A stretch of DNA of 64,000 nt from Ideonella aquatica (GCF_018069755.1 NZ_JAGQDE010000001.1:1-64000), one strand, 5' to 3'. Counted from the stretch's first letter, positions 1 to 8,395 are shown. A program made the numbers and translations. The notes: generated from the letters alone by a model not told the origin.

Positions 1-92
1 ACCGCCACCGTCTGCGACGACAGACCCAGGCCGCTCAGGCCTTGGCTGCGCTCCGACCTCAGCAGGAAATCCGCTCGCAACGGTCTGAGCAA

Positions 93-314
93 GCCAAGGG
101 CTGGGCAGGCAGGCAGAGCCGGCCAGCGAGGGCGGTCGGCTGCGCCGACTTCCCTGCGCTGCTCGAACTGCAGGGCGGCCCCCAAACTCGCTCCGCTCGC
201 CTGCGGCTCGCTGTGCTCAGACAATGTGGGCCAAGTCAGAGAGATTTGCCCTGCAGTCCTGCGCTGCTCGGCGCCCTCCAATGGCCGGCTCTGCCTGCCT
301 GCCCAGCCCTTGGC
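93..314. repeat. Long inverted-repeat element in the gene-free left edge
   Basis: Bases 93-125 and 282-314 are perfect reverse complements (33 bp arms, rich in GGGCAGGCAGGCAG). The 156 bp between them hold further dyads: 168-177 with 248-257 (perfect 10 bp), and a hairpin at 135-149 (GTCGGC-TGC-GCCGAC). The rest of 1-387 shows no convincing gene; the open frames there run through the arms and have no recognisable product. The structure looks like a REP/MITE-like non-coding palindromic element or a structured intergenic RNA; no transposase or target-site duplication is evident. The inverted repeat is seen directly; the class is inference. Confidence 0.7.
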
Positions 315-350
315 GGCACGGTCGATGTACTGCGACGGCCCAGGAAATGC

Positions 351-372
351 GCCCTGAGCGTCCGCTCAGGGC
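351..372 (-). terminator. Hairpin downstream of the minus-strand operon
   Basis: GCCCTGAGCG at 351-360 and CGCTCAGGGC at 363-372 are perfect complements with a 2-nt centre. It lies 15 nt beyond the stop of the secreted-protein gene on the minus strand, where a terminator would be expected. There is no clear U-tract (GCATTTCC follows on the minus strand), so it may only stabilise the 3' end. Confidence 0.45.
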
Positions 373-387
373 AGGGAACTGCCGTCG

Positions 388-843
388 TCAGATGTCTTCG
401 CTCAACCGCTTGAACGGCCCAATGCAGCTGTTGAGGCTTTCGTCCCCGCACATCAGGAACTCGCGGCCCGAGCGGTGGATGATGATGAAGTTGACCGCGA
501 TGTGGCCGACCTCCATCACCTCGCCCATGCAGTCGGGGCGGCCGTTGTCCTTGACGATCTTGTCGACCCAGCGGTAGAAGCCGCGCGGCGAGGGTTCCAG
601 GTCGATCTCGAACTCGGACTGCGCGGACTGTTCGCCGCTGGTGACCGACATGCTGCCGTCGGCGTGGATGTCGTAGACCTCGTGGCAGGCGGTGCCGGGC
701 ACGTCGATGCGCCAGGCGCCCACCAGTGGATGCTTGCTGGGCAGCGGTGTGCGTCGCACGCTGCTGGGCGCATCCTCGGCTCCGGCCGGCGCGGCGGGTG
801 CCAGCAAGGCCAGGGCCAGCAGCCAGGGCAGGGTCGGGTTCAT
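388..843 (-). CDS. Small secreted protein of unknown function
   Basis: This encodes 151 residues. A signal peptide covers about residues 1-22 (hydrophobic LLALALLAPAAPAGA, then a plausible cleavage before EDAPSS). The mature part starts a lipocalin-like or copper-resistance-like fold with HPLVGAWRIDVPG and has four Cys residues that could form disulfides in the periplasm. I do not recognise the family. Its ATG overlaps the stop of the upstream FMN-binding protein gene by 4 nt (ATGA), so it is the last gene of a three-gene minus-strand operon with that protein and an S8 protease. A hairpin follows it. Being a real gene is likely; function is unknown. Confidence 0.75.
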   Translation of the reverse strand: MNPTLPWLLALALLAPAAPAGAEDAPSSVRRTPLPSKHPLVGAWRIDVPGTACHEVYDIHADGSMSVTSGEQSAQSEFEIDLEPSPRGFYRWVDKIVKDNGRPDCMGEVMEVGHIAVNFIIIHRSGREFLMCGDESLNSCIGPFKRLSEDI

Positions 844-1346
844 GACGGCGTCTCCTGGGGATCATCAGGTCGCAGCGGGCGCACGCCGTAGCGGGCCATG
901 GCCGCGGCGGTCTGCGACGCTTCGGTCGTTTGTCCAGGATACAGCCGGTAGCTGGGTGCGAGGATGGGCTCGGTGTGGGTGGGCGCGATCAGCACGACCG
1001 CATGGACCGGGAAGCGCCCTTGGGTCATGGCCAGCAGGGGCGCGGCCCAGCGCTGGAAATCGGCATCGACAGGGCGCAGCAGCCGCGCCCGTCCCTTGAG
1101 CTTGAAGCCCCTCTGCACGAAGACATCGACGAAGCTGAAGCACACCGCCGGCCGCTCGGCCAGGTTGCGCACCGTGGTGGGCGAGGCGATGTGGGCCACC
1201 GCAATGTGCCCGTCGACCAGCGCGAAGACTTCCTTGGGCGAGACGTTGGGCGTGCCGTCCGCGTCCACCGTGGCCAGCCAGCCCAGCACGGCGCGCCGGG
1301 CGGTGTCGAGCAGCGCATCGTCGAAGCCGGCTGGCAACGCGCTCAT
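840..1346 (-). CDS. Pyridoxamine 5'-phosphate oxidase-family FMN-binding protein
   Basis: This 168-residue protein has the split-barrel layout of the PPOX/FMN-binding superfamily. The N-terminal half reads LGWLATVDADGTPNVSPKEV, then GHIAVAHIASPTTVRNL and a core strand CFSFVDVF, as in flavin-dependent general-stress or nitroreductase-like members. The substrate is not predictable and it is not PdxH, which is longer. It overlaps the upstream S8 protease gene by 4 nt (ATGA) and the downstream secreted-protein gene by 4 nt, so the three are almost certainly translationally coupled. It is probably cytoplasmic, as no signal is visible. Family assignment is good; role is unknown. Confidence 0.8.
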   Translation of the reverse strand: MSALPAGFDDALLDTARRAVLGWLATVDADGTPNVSPKEVFALVDGHIAVAHIASPTTVRNLAERPAVCFSFVDVFVQRGFKLKGRARLLRPVDADFQRWAAPLLAMTQGRFPVHAVVLIAPTHTEPILAPSYRLYPGQTTEASQTAAAMARYGVRPLRPDDPQETPS

Positions 1347-3196
1347 CGGGCGCGGGCCTGTGCCACCGCGTTCTTCGGATGCACCAGGCGGCGGCGGCCG
1401 TCGGCGCTGGGCTCGGCGGTGGCGACGATGATGTCGATCAGCTCGCGTGGCGTGAGCTTTGGGTTGACCGCCAGCATCTTGGCCGCCAGGTTGGCCACCT
1501 GCGGTGCGGCCATCGAGGTGCCCGACAGGGCCACGCGGGCGCCGCCGGGCAGGTAGCTTTCCACCAGATAGCCGTTGGCGTGCACCTTCACCGTGGGGCC
1601 GTAGCTGGTGAACGAGGCCTCGTCGCCGGCCAGGTCCACCGCACCCACCGTCAGCAGGTTGGGCAGCACGATGCCCGAAGGGATGAACTCGTTGAAGCTG
1701 GCATCGCTGTTGTCATTGCCGCCGGCGGCGATGAACAGGATCTCCGGGGCGCTGGCCATGGCCTCGGTCTCGGCGCGCTTGAGCAGGTCGAAATACTCGC
1801 GCGCCATGGCCTGGCGGTCTTCGGGCGACTTGCCCAGGCCGCATTGCTCCAGGTCGCTTTCGATGCTCTTGACGTTGCCGCCCCAGCTCATGTTGACCAC
1901 CCTCGCGCCGTGCTGCTTCAGGAAGGCCACCGAGCCGTGCATCGAGGCCGCCTCGCGCTCGGTCTGCTCGCGCGTGGGGCAGGGATCGGGCTTGAGCGTG
2001 TGGCCGAACTCGATGCGCGCCACCAGCAGCCGCGCGCCCGGGTTGCCGGCCATCGCGATGCCGGCCACATGGGTGCCATGCTCGTAGTTGCCGGCCAGGT
2101 TGATCTCCTCGATCGCCGCCTTGTAGTCGGCCGGCGCCAGCGTGGACAGCCAGGTCTTGACCTCGCTGGCTTCCTTGCTGTCGATGTTGGCCTGCAGGTC
2201 GGAGAAGCCCTTGCTGCGCGCCACCATCTGCGGCAGCTTGCCGCGCAGTTCGGCGGGAATCGGTGCCAGCGTGGTATTCGCCGGGCGGGCGTACTTGTCG
2301 TAGCCGATGACCAACGGCTGGCCTTGCGCGTCCTTCACCACCTGGGTGCCGAACAGCGCGGTGTCGACACCGCTGTCCCACACCGCCAGCACCACCGGCG
2401 CCTTCACGTCGGCCGGCTGCAGGGCCACGTCGCGGGCGGCCCAGATGTCGGTCTTGGCCACCTGGTGCTGGGTCAGGTAGGCGGTGTAGGTGTCGATCAG
2501 GGTCTGCTTCAGCGGCAGGGTGCCGATCAGCGCGAAGCGGGCGAACACCAGCAGCGGTGCAAACTCGGAACTGACCGCGCCCGAGCTGTCGGCGATCGGC
2601 TGCACCACCTCGCGCACCCGGCCCAGCGCCAGCGCCTCGCCGATCAGCTCGGCGCTGGCCTTGGCGCCCTTGATGTCGTTGGCGATGACGGGGTAGGGCA
2701 GCGGGGCCAGCTCGCTGCGGATGAAGGCCGCCACGGCGGCCTTGTAGGCGGGGCTGCCCAGCGGATGCTGTTTCGCGGCGCTGGCCATGGCGCGCAGGCG
2801 CTGCGCCGAGATCAGCTTGTCGGCGGGCTTGTCCTGCAGGCTGCGCACCAGCTCGGCGCGCTGCAGTGCGCTGTCGTAGCGGCCGTCCAGGAAGTCCATG
2901 ATGGCCAGCGTACTGAGCAGGTCGCGGCGCGTGCCCACGTCGGGGATGTCGTAGCCCGCCAGCACCGACTCGGTGTCGCGGCGCAGCGTGGCGGCGAAGG
3001 CCGCGAAGGCCTCGGGCTGGCGCACCACGGCTTCGAGTGAGCCCTTGACCGGGTAGCTGAAGCGCGGCAGATCGGCCGCCTTCTCGATGCGCGGCTTGGC
3101 GGTCTGGGCCTGCGCGGCGGGTGGGGTGAGCGCCAGCGCGCCAGTCAGCGCGAACACGGCCAAGGCGGCGAGCGGGGCAATGCGGGGGGTACGCAT
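1343..3196 (-). CDS. Secreted S8 (subtilisin-like) serine protease
   Basis: This 617-residue protease has a signal peptide (residues 1 to about 30, ending PPAAQAQTA). The catalytic triad is visible: Asp274 in VWDSGVD, His376 in EHGTHVAG and Ser561 in SGTSMAAP, with the oxyanion Asn in AAGGNDNSD. About 260 residues precede the catalytic domain, which is long for a simple propeptide and may be a helical inhibitory or binding domain. I chose the ATG at 3196 because it opens the signal peptide and has AGGAG 12 nt upstream; the frame stays open well upstream without coding sense. It is the first gene of a three-gene operon. Activity is supported by motifs; substrate is unknown. Confidence 0.9.
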   Translation of the reverse strand: MRTPRIAPLAALAVFALTGALALTPPAAQAQTAKPRIEKAADLPRFSYPVKGSLEAVVRQPEAFAAFAATLRRDTESVLAGYDIPDVGTRRDLLSTLAIMDFLDGRYDSALQRAELVRSLQDKPADKLISAQRLRAMASAAKQHPLGSPAYKAAVAAFIRSELAPLPYPVIANDIKGAKASAELIGEALALGRVREVVQPIADSSGAVSSEFAPLLVFARFALIGTLPLKQTLIDTYTAYLTQHQVAKTDIWAARDVALQPADVKAPVVLAVWDSGVDTALFGTQVVKDAQGQPLVIGYDKYARPANTTLAPIPAELRGKLPQMVARSKGFSDLQANIDSKEASEVKTWLSTLAPADYKAAIEEINLAGNYEHGTHVAGIAMAGNPGARLLVARIEFGHTLKPDPCPTREQTEREAASMHGSVAFLKQHGARVVNMSWGGNVKSIESDLEQCGLGKSPEDRQAMAREYFDLLKRAETEAMASAPEILFIAAGGNDNSDASFNEFIPSGIVLPNLLTVGAVDLAGDEASFTSYGPTVKVHANGYLVESYLPGGARVALSGTSMAAPQVANLAAKMLAVNPKLTPRELIDIIVATAEPSADGRRRLVHPKNAVAQARAR

Positions 3197-3346
3197 GGTG
3201 GGACAAAGCTCCTGGGTGAGGAGCGCGGATGGTAGCCGCGGCACCCGGGTGGCCGCGGGGAGTCCCCTTGAAACCCCTGAGAGGGAAGGCCCCGGGGGCC
3301 GTCGTATCCTGCAGCGTTGTTTGCCAGCACCCCACAGGAGCCAGAC

Positions 3347-4039
3347 ATGGGCCAGATGATCCAGTTTCAACGTCCCGACGGCCAACAGGCCGCCGCCTAT
3401 CTGGCCGAGCCGGCCGACGCTGCCGGCGCGCCCGGCATCGTGGTGATCCAGGAATGGTGGGGCCTGAACGACCAGATCCGTGGTGTGGCCGACCGCCTGG
3501 CCGCCGCCGGCTACCGGGCGTTGGTGCCGGACCTGTACAAGGGCCAGTCCACGGTGGAGGCCGAGGAGGCCCACCACCTGATGGACGGCCTGAATTTCGG
3601 CGAGGCCGCCTCGCAGGACATCCGCGGCGCGGTCCAGCACCTGAAGGCCGGCGGCGGCAAGGTGGGCGTCACCGGCTTTTGCATGGGCGGCGCACTGACG
3701 CTGCTGGCGCTGTGCAACGCCCCTGAGGCCGATGCCGGCGTGGTCTGGTACGGCTGCCCGCCGCTGGAGTACATCGACGCCAGCAAGATCAGCGTGCCGC
3801 TGCAGGGCCACTGGGCCGAGCAGGACCAGTTCTTCCCGATCGCCACGGTGGATGCGCTGGCGGCCAAGCTCACCGAGGCCGGTGTGGCGCACGAATTCCA
3901 CCGCTACCTGGCCCACCACGCCTTTGCCAACGAGACCGCGGTGGGCCCGGCGCGTATCCCGGCCACGCAGTACGACGCGGTGTGGGCGGCGCGCGCCTGG
4001 GACCGCACGCTGCGCTTTTTGGGTCGCACGCTGGGCTGA
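3347..4039 (+). CDS. Dienelactone hydrolase-family protein (first of two)
   Basis: This is a 230-residue alpha/beta hydrolase of the dienelactone hydrolase family. The triad is visible: Cys112 in GFCMGG, Asp160 in AEQDQFFP and His191 in HHAFAN, plus the conserved Glu in VVIQEWWG that activates the cysteine. The family acts on dienelactones in chlorocatechol breakdown, but many chromosomal paralogues have unknown ester substrates; nothing nearby suggests aromatic degradation. The ATG at 3347 has AGGAG 6 nt upstream; an in-frame GTG/TTG-type start further upstream is less likely. It stands alone, divergent from the S8 protease operon. A second family member lies at 25607-26302. Confidence 0.85.
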   Translation: MGQMIQFQRPDGQQAAAYLAEPADAAGAPGIVVIQEWWGLNDQIRGVADRLAAAGYRALVPDLYKGQSTVEAEEAHHLMDGLNFGEAASQDIRGAVQHLKAGGGKVGVTGFCMGGALTLLALCNAPEADAGVVWYGCPPLEYIDASKISVPLQGHWAEQDQFFPIATVDALAAKLTEAGVAHEFHRYLAHHAFANETAVGPARIPATQYDAVWAARAWDRTLRFLGRTLG

Positions 4040-4044
4040 TCCGC

Positions 4045-4260
4045 TCAGCTGCGGCAGGCTGGTGCGCCAGCGTCGGCGCGCATCTCCTGGTGGCGCCGCA
4101 GGCGCTGGGCCCAGCGGCGCGCGGCGCGCTCGGCGCGGGCCGCGGGCCGCATGCACTGCGCGCCCAGCCAGTCCCAGGCCTGGGCGATCGCGGCCTGCCG
4201 CAGCGCCAGAGCGCGCTCGCGGGCGTCATCGTGCAGCCGTGCGTGTTCGTGGATGTCCAT
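4045..4260 (-). CDS. Small Ala/Arg-rich hypothetical protein
   Basis: This encodes 71 residues, predicted mostly helical and very basic (Arg/Ala-rich, one Trp-Asp-Trp). AAGGAG lies 7 nt before its ATG, which argues for a real gene. It is transcribed away from the LysR regulator gene starting at 4366, the classic arrangement for a LysR target, so the regulator may control it. I recognise no family; a small nucleic-acid-binding or regulatory protein is possible but unproven. Confidence 0.5.
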   Translation of the reverse strand: MDIHEHARLHDDARERALALRQAAIAQAWDWLGAQCMRPAARAERAARRWAQRLRRHQEMRADAGAPACRS

Positions 4261-4339
4261 GTCGTGCTCCTTCGGTGGGGTGTGCTTGCACTCTATGGAT
4301 GGGGCGATCGGTTGGAAACCGCTTCAACTGCGCATCGGA

Positions 4340-4358
4340 TTTGCAAAAAACGCAAAAT
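4340..4358 (+). promoter_or_regulatory. LysR-type operator overlapping a -10 box
   Basis: TTTGC-N7-GCAAA at 4340-4356 is a dyad that contains the T-N11-A core of LysR-type boxes (T4342, A4354). CAAAAT at 4353-4358 can serve as a -10 hexamer 7 nt before the regulator's ATG. An operator over the -10 fits autorepression. Dyad seen; role inferred. Confidence 0.45.
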
Positions 4359-4365
4359 AGGCGCG

Positions 4366-5259
4366 ATGAACCTGCAGCTGGATGATCTGGCCCTGTTCGT
4401 CCGCGTGGTGGAGCTGGGCACGCTGTCGGCCGCCGCCCGGGAGCGCAATGCCCCGGTCAGCCAGGTCACGCGCTCACTGGCGCGGCTGGAGGCGCAGTGC
4501 GGCGCGCGGTTGCTCCACCGCAGCACCCATGGCCTGAGCCTGACCGACGAGGGCGACACCGTGCTGGCCCACGCGCGCCAGATGCTGCAGACCGGCCAGC
4601 AGCTGGAGAGCGAGCTGTCGGGCCGCCTGGCGGGTCCGCGCGGCTGGGTGCGGGTGGGCTGCAGCGCGGTGATCGCCCAGGCGGTGCTGGCGCCCAGCCT
4701 GCCCTCACTGCTGGCCGCGCACCCGGGCCTGCGGCTGGACATCGTGGCCGACGACCGCATGGTCGACATGGCGCGCGAGGGCCTGGACCTGACGATCCGC
4801 ACCGGCACGCCCGCGGGCGACGACCTGGTGGCCCGCGAGATCGGCCAGCTCAGCCGCAGCCTGTATGCGGCGCCGGCCTACGCCCAGGTGAACGGGCTGC
4901 CCACCACACCCGAGCAACTCGCCGCCCACCAACTGGTGGGCCATGCGCTGATGCCGGTGCTCAACACCTGGACCTCGAGCGAGGGCCGCGAGCAGCGCCG
5001 CTGGACGATCAGCCCGTCGATCCGCGCCAGCGACACCGGCACCGTGCTGGCGCTGGTGTGCGCAGGGGTGGGCATCGGCCGCCTCGTCGATCTGGTGGCG
5101 CGGCCGCTGGTGCGCAGCGGCCAGTTGCTGCCGGTGCTGCCCGAGTGGTTTGGCGACAAGCCCCTGCCGATGTACGCGGTGATGCTGCGCGAGCGCCACC
5201 GCCTGCCCAAGGTGCGGGCCTGCATCGGGCACTGGGCGGCCTGGATGGCCGCGGTGTGA
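4366..5259 (+). CDS. LysR-family transcriptional regulator
   Basis: This is a 297-residue LysR-type regulator. The N-terminal winged helix covers about residues 1-62 (LDDLALFVRVVELGTLSAAA, then SQVTRSLARLEAQ and LLHRSTHGLSLTDEG), followed by a two-lobed effector-binding domain from about residue 90. The ATG at 4366 begins exactly at the canonical LysR N-terminus. No Shine-Dalgarno is visible; a CAAAAT hexamer lies 7 nt upstream, so the mRNA may be nearly leaderless. It is divergent from a small basic-protein gene and just upstream of a convergent TauE exporter. Ligand and targets cannot be read from the sequence. Confidence 0.92.
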   Translation: MNLQLDDLALFVRVVELGTLSAAARERNAPVSQVTRSLARLEAQCGARLLHRSTHGLSLTDEGDTVLAHARQMLQTGQQLESELSGRLAGPRGWVRVGCSAVIAQAVLAPSLPSLLAAHPGLRLDIVADDRMVDMAREGLDLTIRTGTPAGDDLVAREIGQLSRSLYAAPAYAQVNGLPTTPEQLAAHQLVGHALMPVLNTWTSSEGREQRRWTISPSIRASDTGTVLALVCAGVGIGRLVDLVARPLVRSGQLLPVLPEWFGDKPLPMYAVMLRERHRLPKVRACIGHWAAWMAAV

Positions 5260-5268
5260 GCCCCCGGC

Positions 5269-6012
5269 TCAGGCCCAGGCGTCCCACACCAGCTTCACGC
5301 CGGTCAGCAGCATGCCCAGGTGGAACAGGCGGTAGAACCAGGTGGGGTTGATGCGGCGAACGATCTTCAGCCCCAGCCACACGCCCACCGGCGCGAAGGG
5401 CGCCAGCACCAGCGAGGTGGCCATGTTGCGGCTGTCGATCAGCCCCAGCCACCCGTAGGGCAGCCACTTCGAGAAGTTCACCGCGGTGAACAGCACCGCC
5501 AGCGTGGCGGTGAAGGTGATCGGCGCCAGGCGCAGCGGCAGCAGGTAGAAGCTGATCGGCGGCCCACCCGCATGCGCCACAAAGCTGGTGAAGCCCGACA
5601 CCGTGCCCAGCAGCGTGCCCAGCCAGGCGGGCGGCGGCGGGCTGTCAGCGCGTGGCGGCCAGGCCAGCCGGATCGCCAGGAAGACCAGCGTGATCGCACC
5701 AACGACGCCGGCCACGGTGCGGCTGCTCAGCACGCCGAACAGCGCGGTGCCGATCAGCGTGCCCAGCAGCGCCGCCGGAATCAGTCGGCGCAGCAGCGTC
5801 CAGTCGGCCTGACGCATCAGCGCGGCCAGGCCCATCAGGTCCATGATCGCCAGCAAGGGCAGCATGATCGCGGCGGCCTGCGGCACCGGCACGGTCAGCG
5901 CCATCAGCGGCACCACGATGGCGCCGAAGCCGGCGCCGAAGCCGCTCTTGGAGATGCCCATCAGCACCACCGCCGGGATCGCCACGGCGTAGAAGAGCGG
6001 GTCGGTGATCAT
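5269..6012 (-). CDS. TauE/SafE-family membrane transporter
   Basis: This 247-residue integral membrane protein has about eight hydrophobic segments. The N-terminal motif GISKSGFGAGFGAIVVPLM and the later TSFVAHAGGPP are hallmarks of the TauE/SafE (DUF81) family, which exports sulfite, sulfoacetate or other organic anions. Length is normal for the family. It converges with the LysR gene, ending 10 nt away, and is divergent from the DUF1841 gene with only 17 nt between the two starts, so promoters must overlap coding sequence. Substrate is unknown. Confidence 0.9.
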   Translation of the reverse strand: MITDPLFYAVAIPAVVLMGISKSGFGAGFGAIVVPLMALTVPVPQAAAIMLPLLAIMDLMGLAALMRQADWTLLRRLIPAALLGTLIGTALFGVLSSRTVAGVVGAITLVFLAIRLAWPPRADSPPPPAWLGTLLGTVSGFTSFVAHAGGPPISFYLLPLRLAPITFTATLAVLFTAVNFSKWLPYGWLGLIDSRNMATSLVLAPFAPVGVWLGLKIVRRINPTWFYRLFHLGMLLTGVKLVWDAWA

Positions 6013-6017
6013 GCGGC

Positions 6018-6023
6018 GACAAT
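6018..6023 (+). promoter_or_regulatory. -10 hexamer 6 nt before DUF1841 start
   Basis: GACAAT ends 6 nt before the ATG at 6030, so transcription would begin at or next to the start codon. GGAG at 6025-6028 is too close to the ATG to work as a ribosome binding site. Confidence 0.45.
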
Positions 6024-6029
6024 TGGAGC

Positions 6030-6461
6030 ATGTTCCAGCCCTCGCAAAACGATGTGCGCCGCTTCTTCTGCGAGACGCACGCCAAGGCCCGCCAGGGCCT
6101 GCCGCTCACACCGATCGAAACCCTGGCCGCCGGCTGGATCGAGCAGCACCCCGAGTACCACGCCGAGTTGTCCGACCTGCAGGCGGCACTGGCGGCGGTC
6201 TACACGGTGGAGGACGGGCGCACCAATCCCTTTTTGCACCTGGCCATGCACCTGACGATCAGCGAGCAGGTCTCGATCGACCAGCCCACCGGCATCCGCC
6301 AGGCGGTGGAGCTGCTGGCCGCGCGGCGCAACTCTTTGCACGAGGCCCAGCATGTGGCGATGGAGGCGCTGGGCGAGATGATCTGGGCCTCGCAGCGCAG
6401 CGGCCTGCCGCCCGATGGTCACGCCTATCTGGACGCGGTGCGCCGGCGCGCCACGGCCTGA
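6030..6461 (+). CDS. DUF1841-family protein
   Basis: This 143-residue cytoplasmic protein matches the proteobacterial DUF1841 family: FQPSQNDVRRFF at the N-terminus, PLTPIETLAA, IEQHPEYH, and the conserved NPFLHLAMHLTISEQ plus the C-terminal HEAQHVAMEALGEMIW. The many conserved His and Glu residues suggest metal or ligand binding, but the family has no established function. It ends directly against the convergent sulfotransferase-like gene (6462). It is likely expressed from a near-leaderless transcript. Confidence 0.85.
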   Translation: MFQPSQNDVRRFFCETHAKARQGLPLTPIETLAAGWIEQHPEYHAELSDLQAALAAVYTVEDGRTNPFLHLAMHLTISEQVSIDQPTGIRQAVELLAARRNSLHEAQHVAMEALGEMIWASQRSGLPPDGHAYLDAVRRRATA

Positions 6462-7595
6462 TCAGGCGGCCAGCGCGTCGACCGGGAAGTTCCAGGCCCA
6501 GTCGGGGCCGGCGCCCTGGCGAGCCAGGCGGCGCAGCACCCGCCGATAGGGATCGGTGTTGCCCGCATCGAACTGTGCCAGCACACGGTCGCGCCGAGCG
6601 GTGTCCAGACCGCTGGCGCCCAGCAGAACCTCGACCACGCACTGCGCCACCTCGCGGCGGGCCTGCAGCAGGGCCTGCAGTGCCAGTTGGAAGTCCTCGA
6701 ATCCCAGCGCCCGCGTGTGGCTCACCGTGGGCAGATGCTGGAACAGCACATCCCGATCGAAGCGGCGGCGCGCCACCTTGGCATTGGACGGCGCGCAGTG
6801 TGCGCGCACCTGCTCGGCCCGCTGCGGGGTCAGCGCCGGCCGCAGGCGCAGCGCCGGGTCGGTGCCGGCCGCCTGACTGAACGCCTGGTACACGCCCTTG
6901 GGCCAGCGATCGACCGGCAGGCGGGCGTTGAGCAGCCGCTTGAGCTCAAGCAGCGCACCGCCGATCGACGGGTTGCGGTCCTGCGGCTCGTCGGAGGCAT
7001 CCACCTCGATGCCCAGGCGGGCGAAGAAATCGTCGATCACGTTGCTGCGCAGCAGGGCCTGGCGGGCGTACACCCCCACCTGCAAGTCGGCGCCAGGCCA
7101 GGCGGCCTCCCAGCCGGCCAGGAAGTGGTCGTAGTCGACGCCTGTTCCGCTGCCGTAGGTGGCCAGGTCGGCGGCATGCTGTCGCGCATGGACCACCTGC
7201 TGGTAGCTGGAGACCAGATAGTCGGCCTGTTCGCGCAGGTAGACGATGACCGACGAGTTGCGCGGGGCGAAGGCGGCAGCCACATCCACGGCACGGGCGT
7301 TCTGGAAAGCCTCGGAGCTGAGCAGGACACGGCGCGCCGGGCGGCCGTCGAGCTCGCGCGCCAGATCGTGCCGGAACTGGCGCAGCGTGGCATCGGCCCG
7401 CTGCGGGTCTTCGCGCATCGAGCGCTGCTGCAGCACGCCGGCCAGCGCATGGTGGGCAATGCCCTGGCGGCCGGCGCGCGGATACAGGATGTCCTCGGCG
7501 GCCAAGCGGTCGGGGTGGTCGGCCAGGTAGGCCTGCAACGAGGAGGTGCCACTCTTGTGGCGGCCGATGTGCAGGATGAAGGTCGGCTCGGTCAT
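6462..7595 (-). CDS. Sulfotransferase-like protein
   Basis: This 377-residue protein opens with ILHIGRHKSGTSSLQAYL, the phosphosulfate-binding P-loop of PAPS-dependent sulfotransferases, followed by LYPRAG and a 3'-phosphate-binding-like VLLSSEAF. The C-terminal half is less typical. It would transfer sulfate from PAPS to a saccharide or other envelope acceptor. It is the last gene of a set with a pyruvyltransferase-like gene (17 nt upstream) and a GT14-like gene, so a decorated extracellular glycan is a reasonable target. P-loop seen; acceptor inferred. Confidence 0.75.
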   Translation of the reverse strand: MTEPTFILHIGRHKSGTSSLQAYLADHPDRLAAEDILYPRAGRQGIAHHALAGVLQQRSMREDPQRADATLRQFRHDLARELDGRPARRVLLSSEAFQNARAVDVAAAFAPRNSSVIVYLREQADYLVSSYQQVVHARQHAADLATYGSGTGVDYDHFLAGWEAAWPGADLQVGVYARQALLRSNVIDDFFARLGIEVDASDEPQDRNPSIGGALLELKRLLNARLPVDRWPKGVYQAFSQAAGTDPALRLRPALTPQRAEQVRAHCAPSNAKVARRRFDRDVLFQHLPTVSHTRALGFEDFQLALQALLQARREVAQCVVEVLLGASGLDTARRDRVLAQFDAGNTDPYRRVLRRLARQGAGPDWAWNFPVDALAA

Positions 7596-7612
7596 GGATC
7601 GGTCGGGTCGCC

Positions 7613-8395
7613 TCAGGCGCCCGGCGCGAGCTCGGCCAGGGCATCGACGCGCTCGTGGAAGACCACGCGGTCGAAATAACCCTCGATGCTGGAGCGGTAC
7701 ACCGCCTGCAGCTTGAAGTAGCCGTTTGGATACAGGTGCACCGCCTTGCCCAGCAGGCAGCCGCCGATGGCCACGTGCAGGCGGTCGGTGTGGATGGTCT
7801 CGTAGCGGTCGATTGCGGCCATGAAGCCGGCGATGTCGGTGGTGTGCTTGCCCTGGTTGCTCAGGTCGACATTGCCGTGCGGTGCGACAAAGCGTCCGGG
7901 GTGACGTTCGCGGTCGTTGCGGAAGAACAGGCCGACACCCTGGCCGGTGCTGCGTGGCCAGTCCTGCAGCGCAAAGGCCATGTCGTGGCAGAAGTGCGCG
8001 CGCGGCATGGCCAGGCGGCTTTCCTGGTGGTCGCGGCGAAAGAAAGTGACGTCATCAGGAAGGTCCACCGGGACCTCATAGGTGGAGGGCAGCACCACCA
8101 CGCGGAACTTGCGCCGCAACTTGCCGACGTGCGTGATGGCGTGGTTCCAGAACGAGCACCAGGCACCGCTGCCGCCGTAGATCAGCGTGCCGCCGGAGGG
8201 CTTCTGCATGAAGTCGACGCAACGGAAGTGCTCCTCCACCTGGAAGCCGTGGGTCTCGAAGAAGCGCAGCGTGCCGGCGCGGATCAGCCCGTCACCCCAG
8301 TTGCCCGGGTTGGGAAAGTAGTAGACGGGCTCGTCGCGGCAGATGTCCCGCAGCACATCGCGCAGGTGCTCGAAGTCGGGTCGGTGGGATTTCAT
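7613..8395 (-). CDS. Polysaccharide pyruvyltransferase-family protein
   Basis: This 260-residue protein shows the family signature: YYFPNPGNWGDGLIRAGTLRFF at the N-terminus, GGTLIYGGSGAWCSFW and, in the second lobe, TDRLHVAIGGCLLGKAVHLYPN. Members transfer pyruvate from PEP to glycan sugars or are structurally similar glycosyl-type transferases. It is a little short but complete at both ends. The ATG at 8395 overlaps the stop of the GT14-like gene by 4 nt (ATGA), proving co-translation. The role is probably surface-glycan modification together with the flanking transferase genes. Confidence 0.82.
   Translation of the reverse strand: MKSHRPDFEHLRDVLRDICRDEPVYYFPNPGNWGDGLIRAGTLRFFETHGFQVEEHFRCVDFMQKPSGGTLIYGGSGAWCSFWNHAITHVGKLRRKFRVVVLPSTYEVPVDLPDDVTFFRRDHQESRLAMPRAHFCHDMAFALQDWPRSTGQGVGLFFRNDRERHPGRFVAPHGNVDLSNQGKHTTDIAGFMAAIDRYETIHTDRLHVAIGGCLLGKAVHLYPNGYFKLQAVYRSSIEGYFDRVVFHERVDALAELAPGA

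Noticed and set aside
42..413. Open frame in the left-edge gap
   Set aside because: It runs through the inverted-repeat arms, lacks a ribosome site and has no recognisable protein features.
1379..3040. Very long open frame on the plus strand opposite the S8 protease
   Set aside because: Composition (His/Arg/Gln/Gly-rich, no family motif) is the usual shadow in a GC-rich genome; the opposite strand has signal peptide and triad. Similar shadows opposite ctpA, purH, secA, the RND pump and others were dropped.
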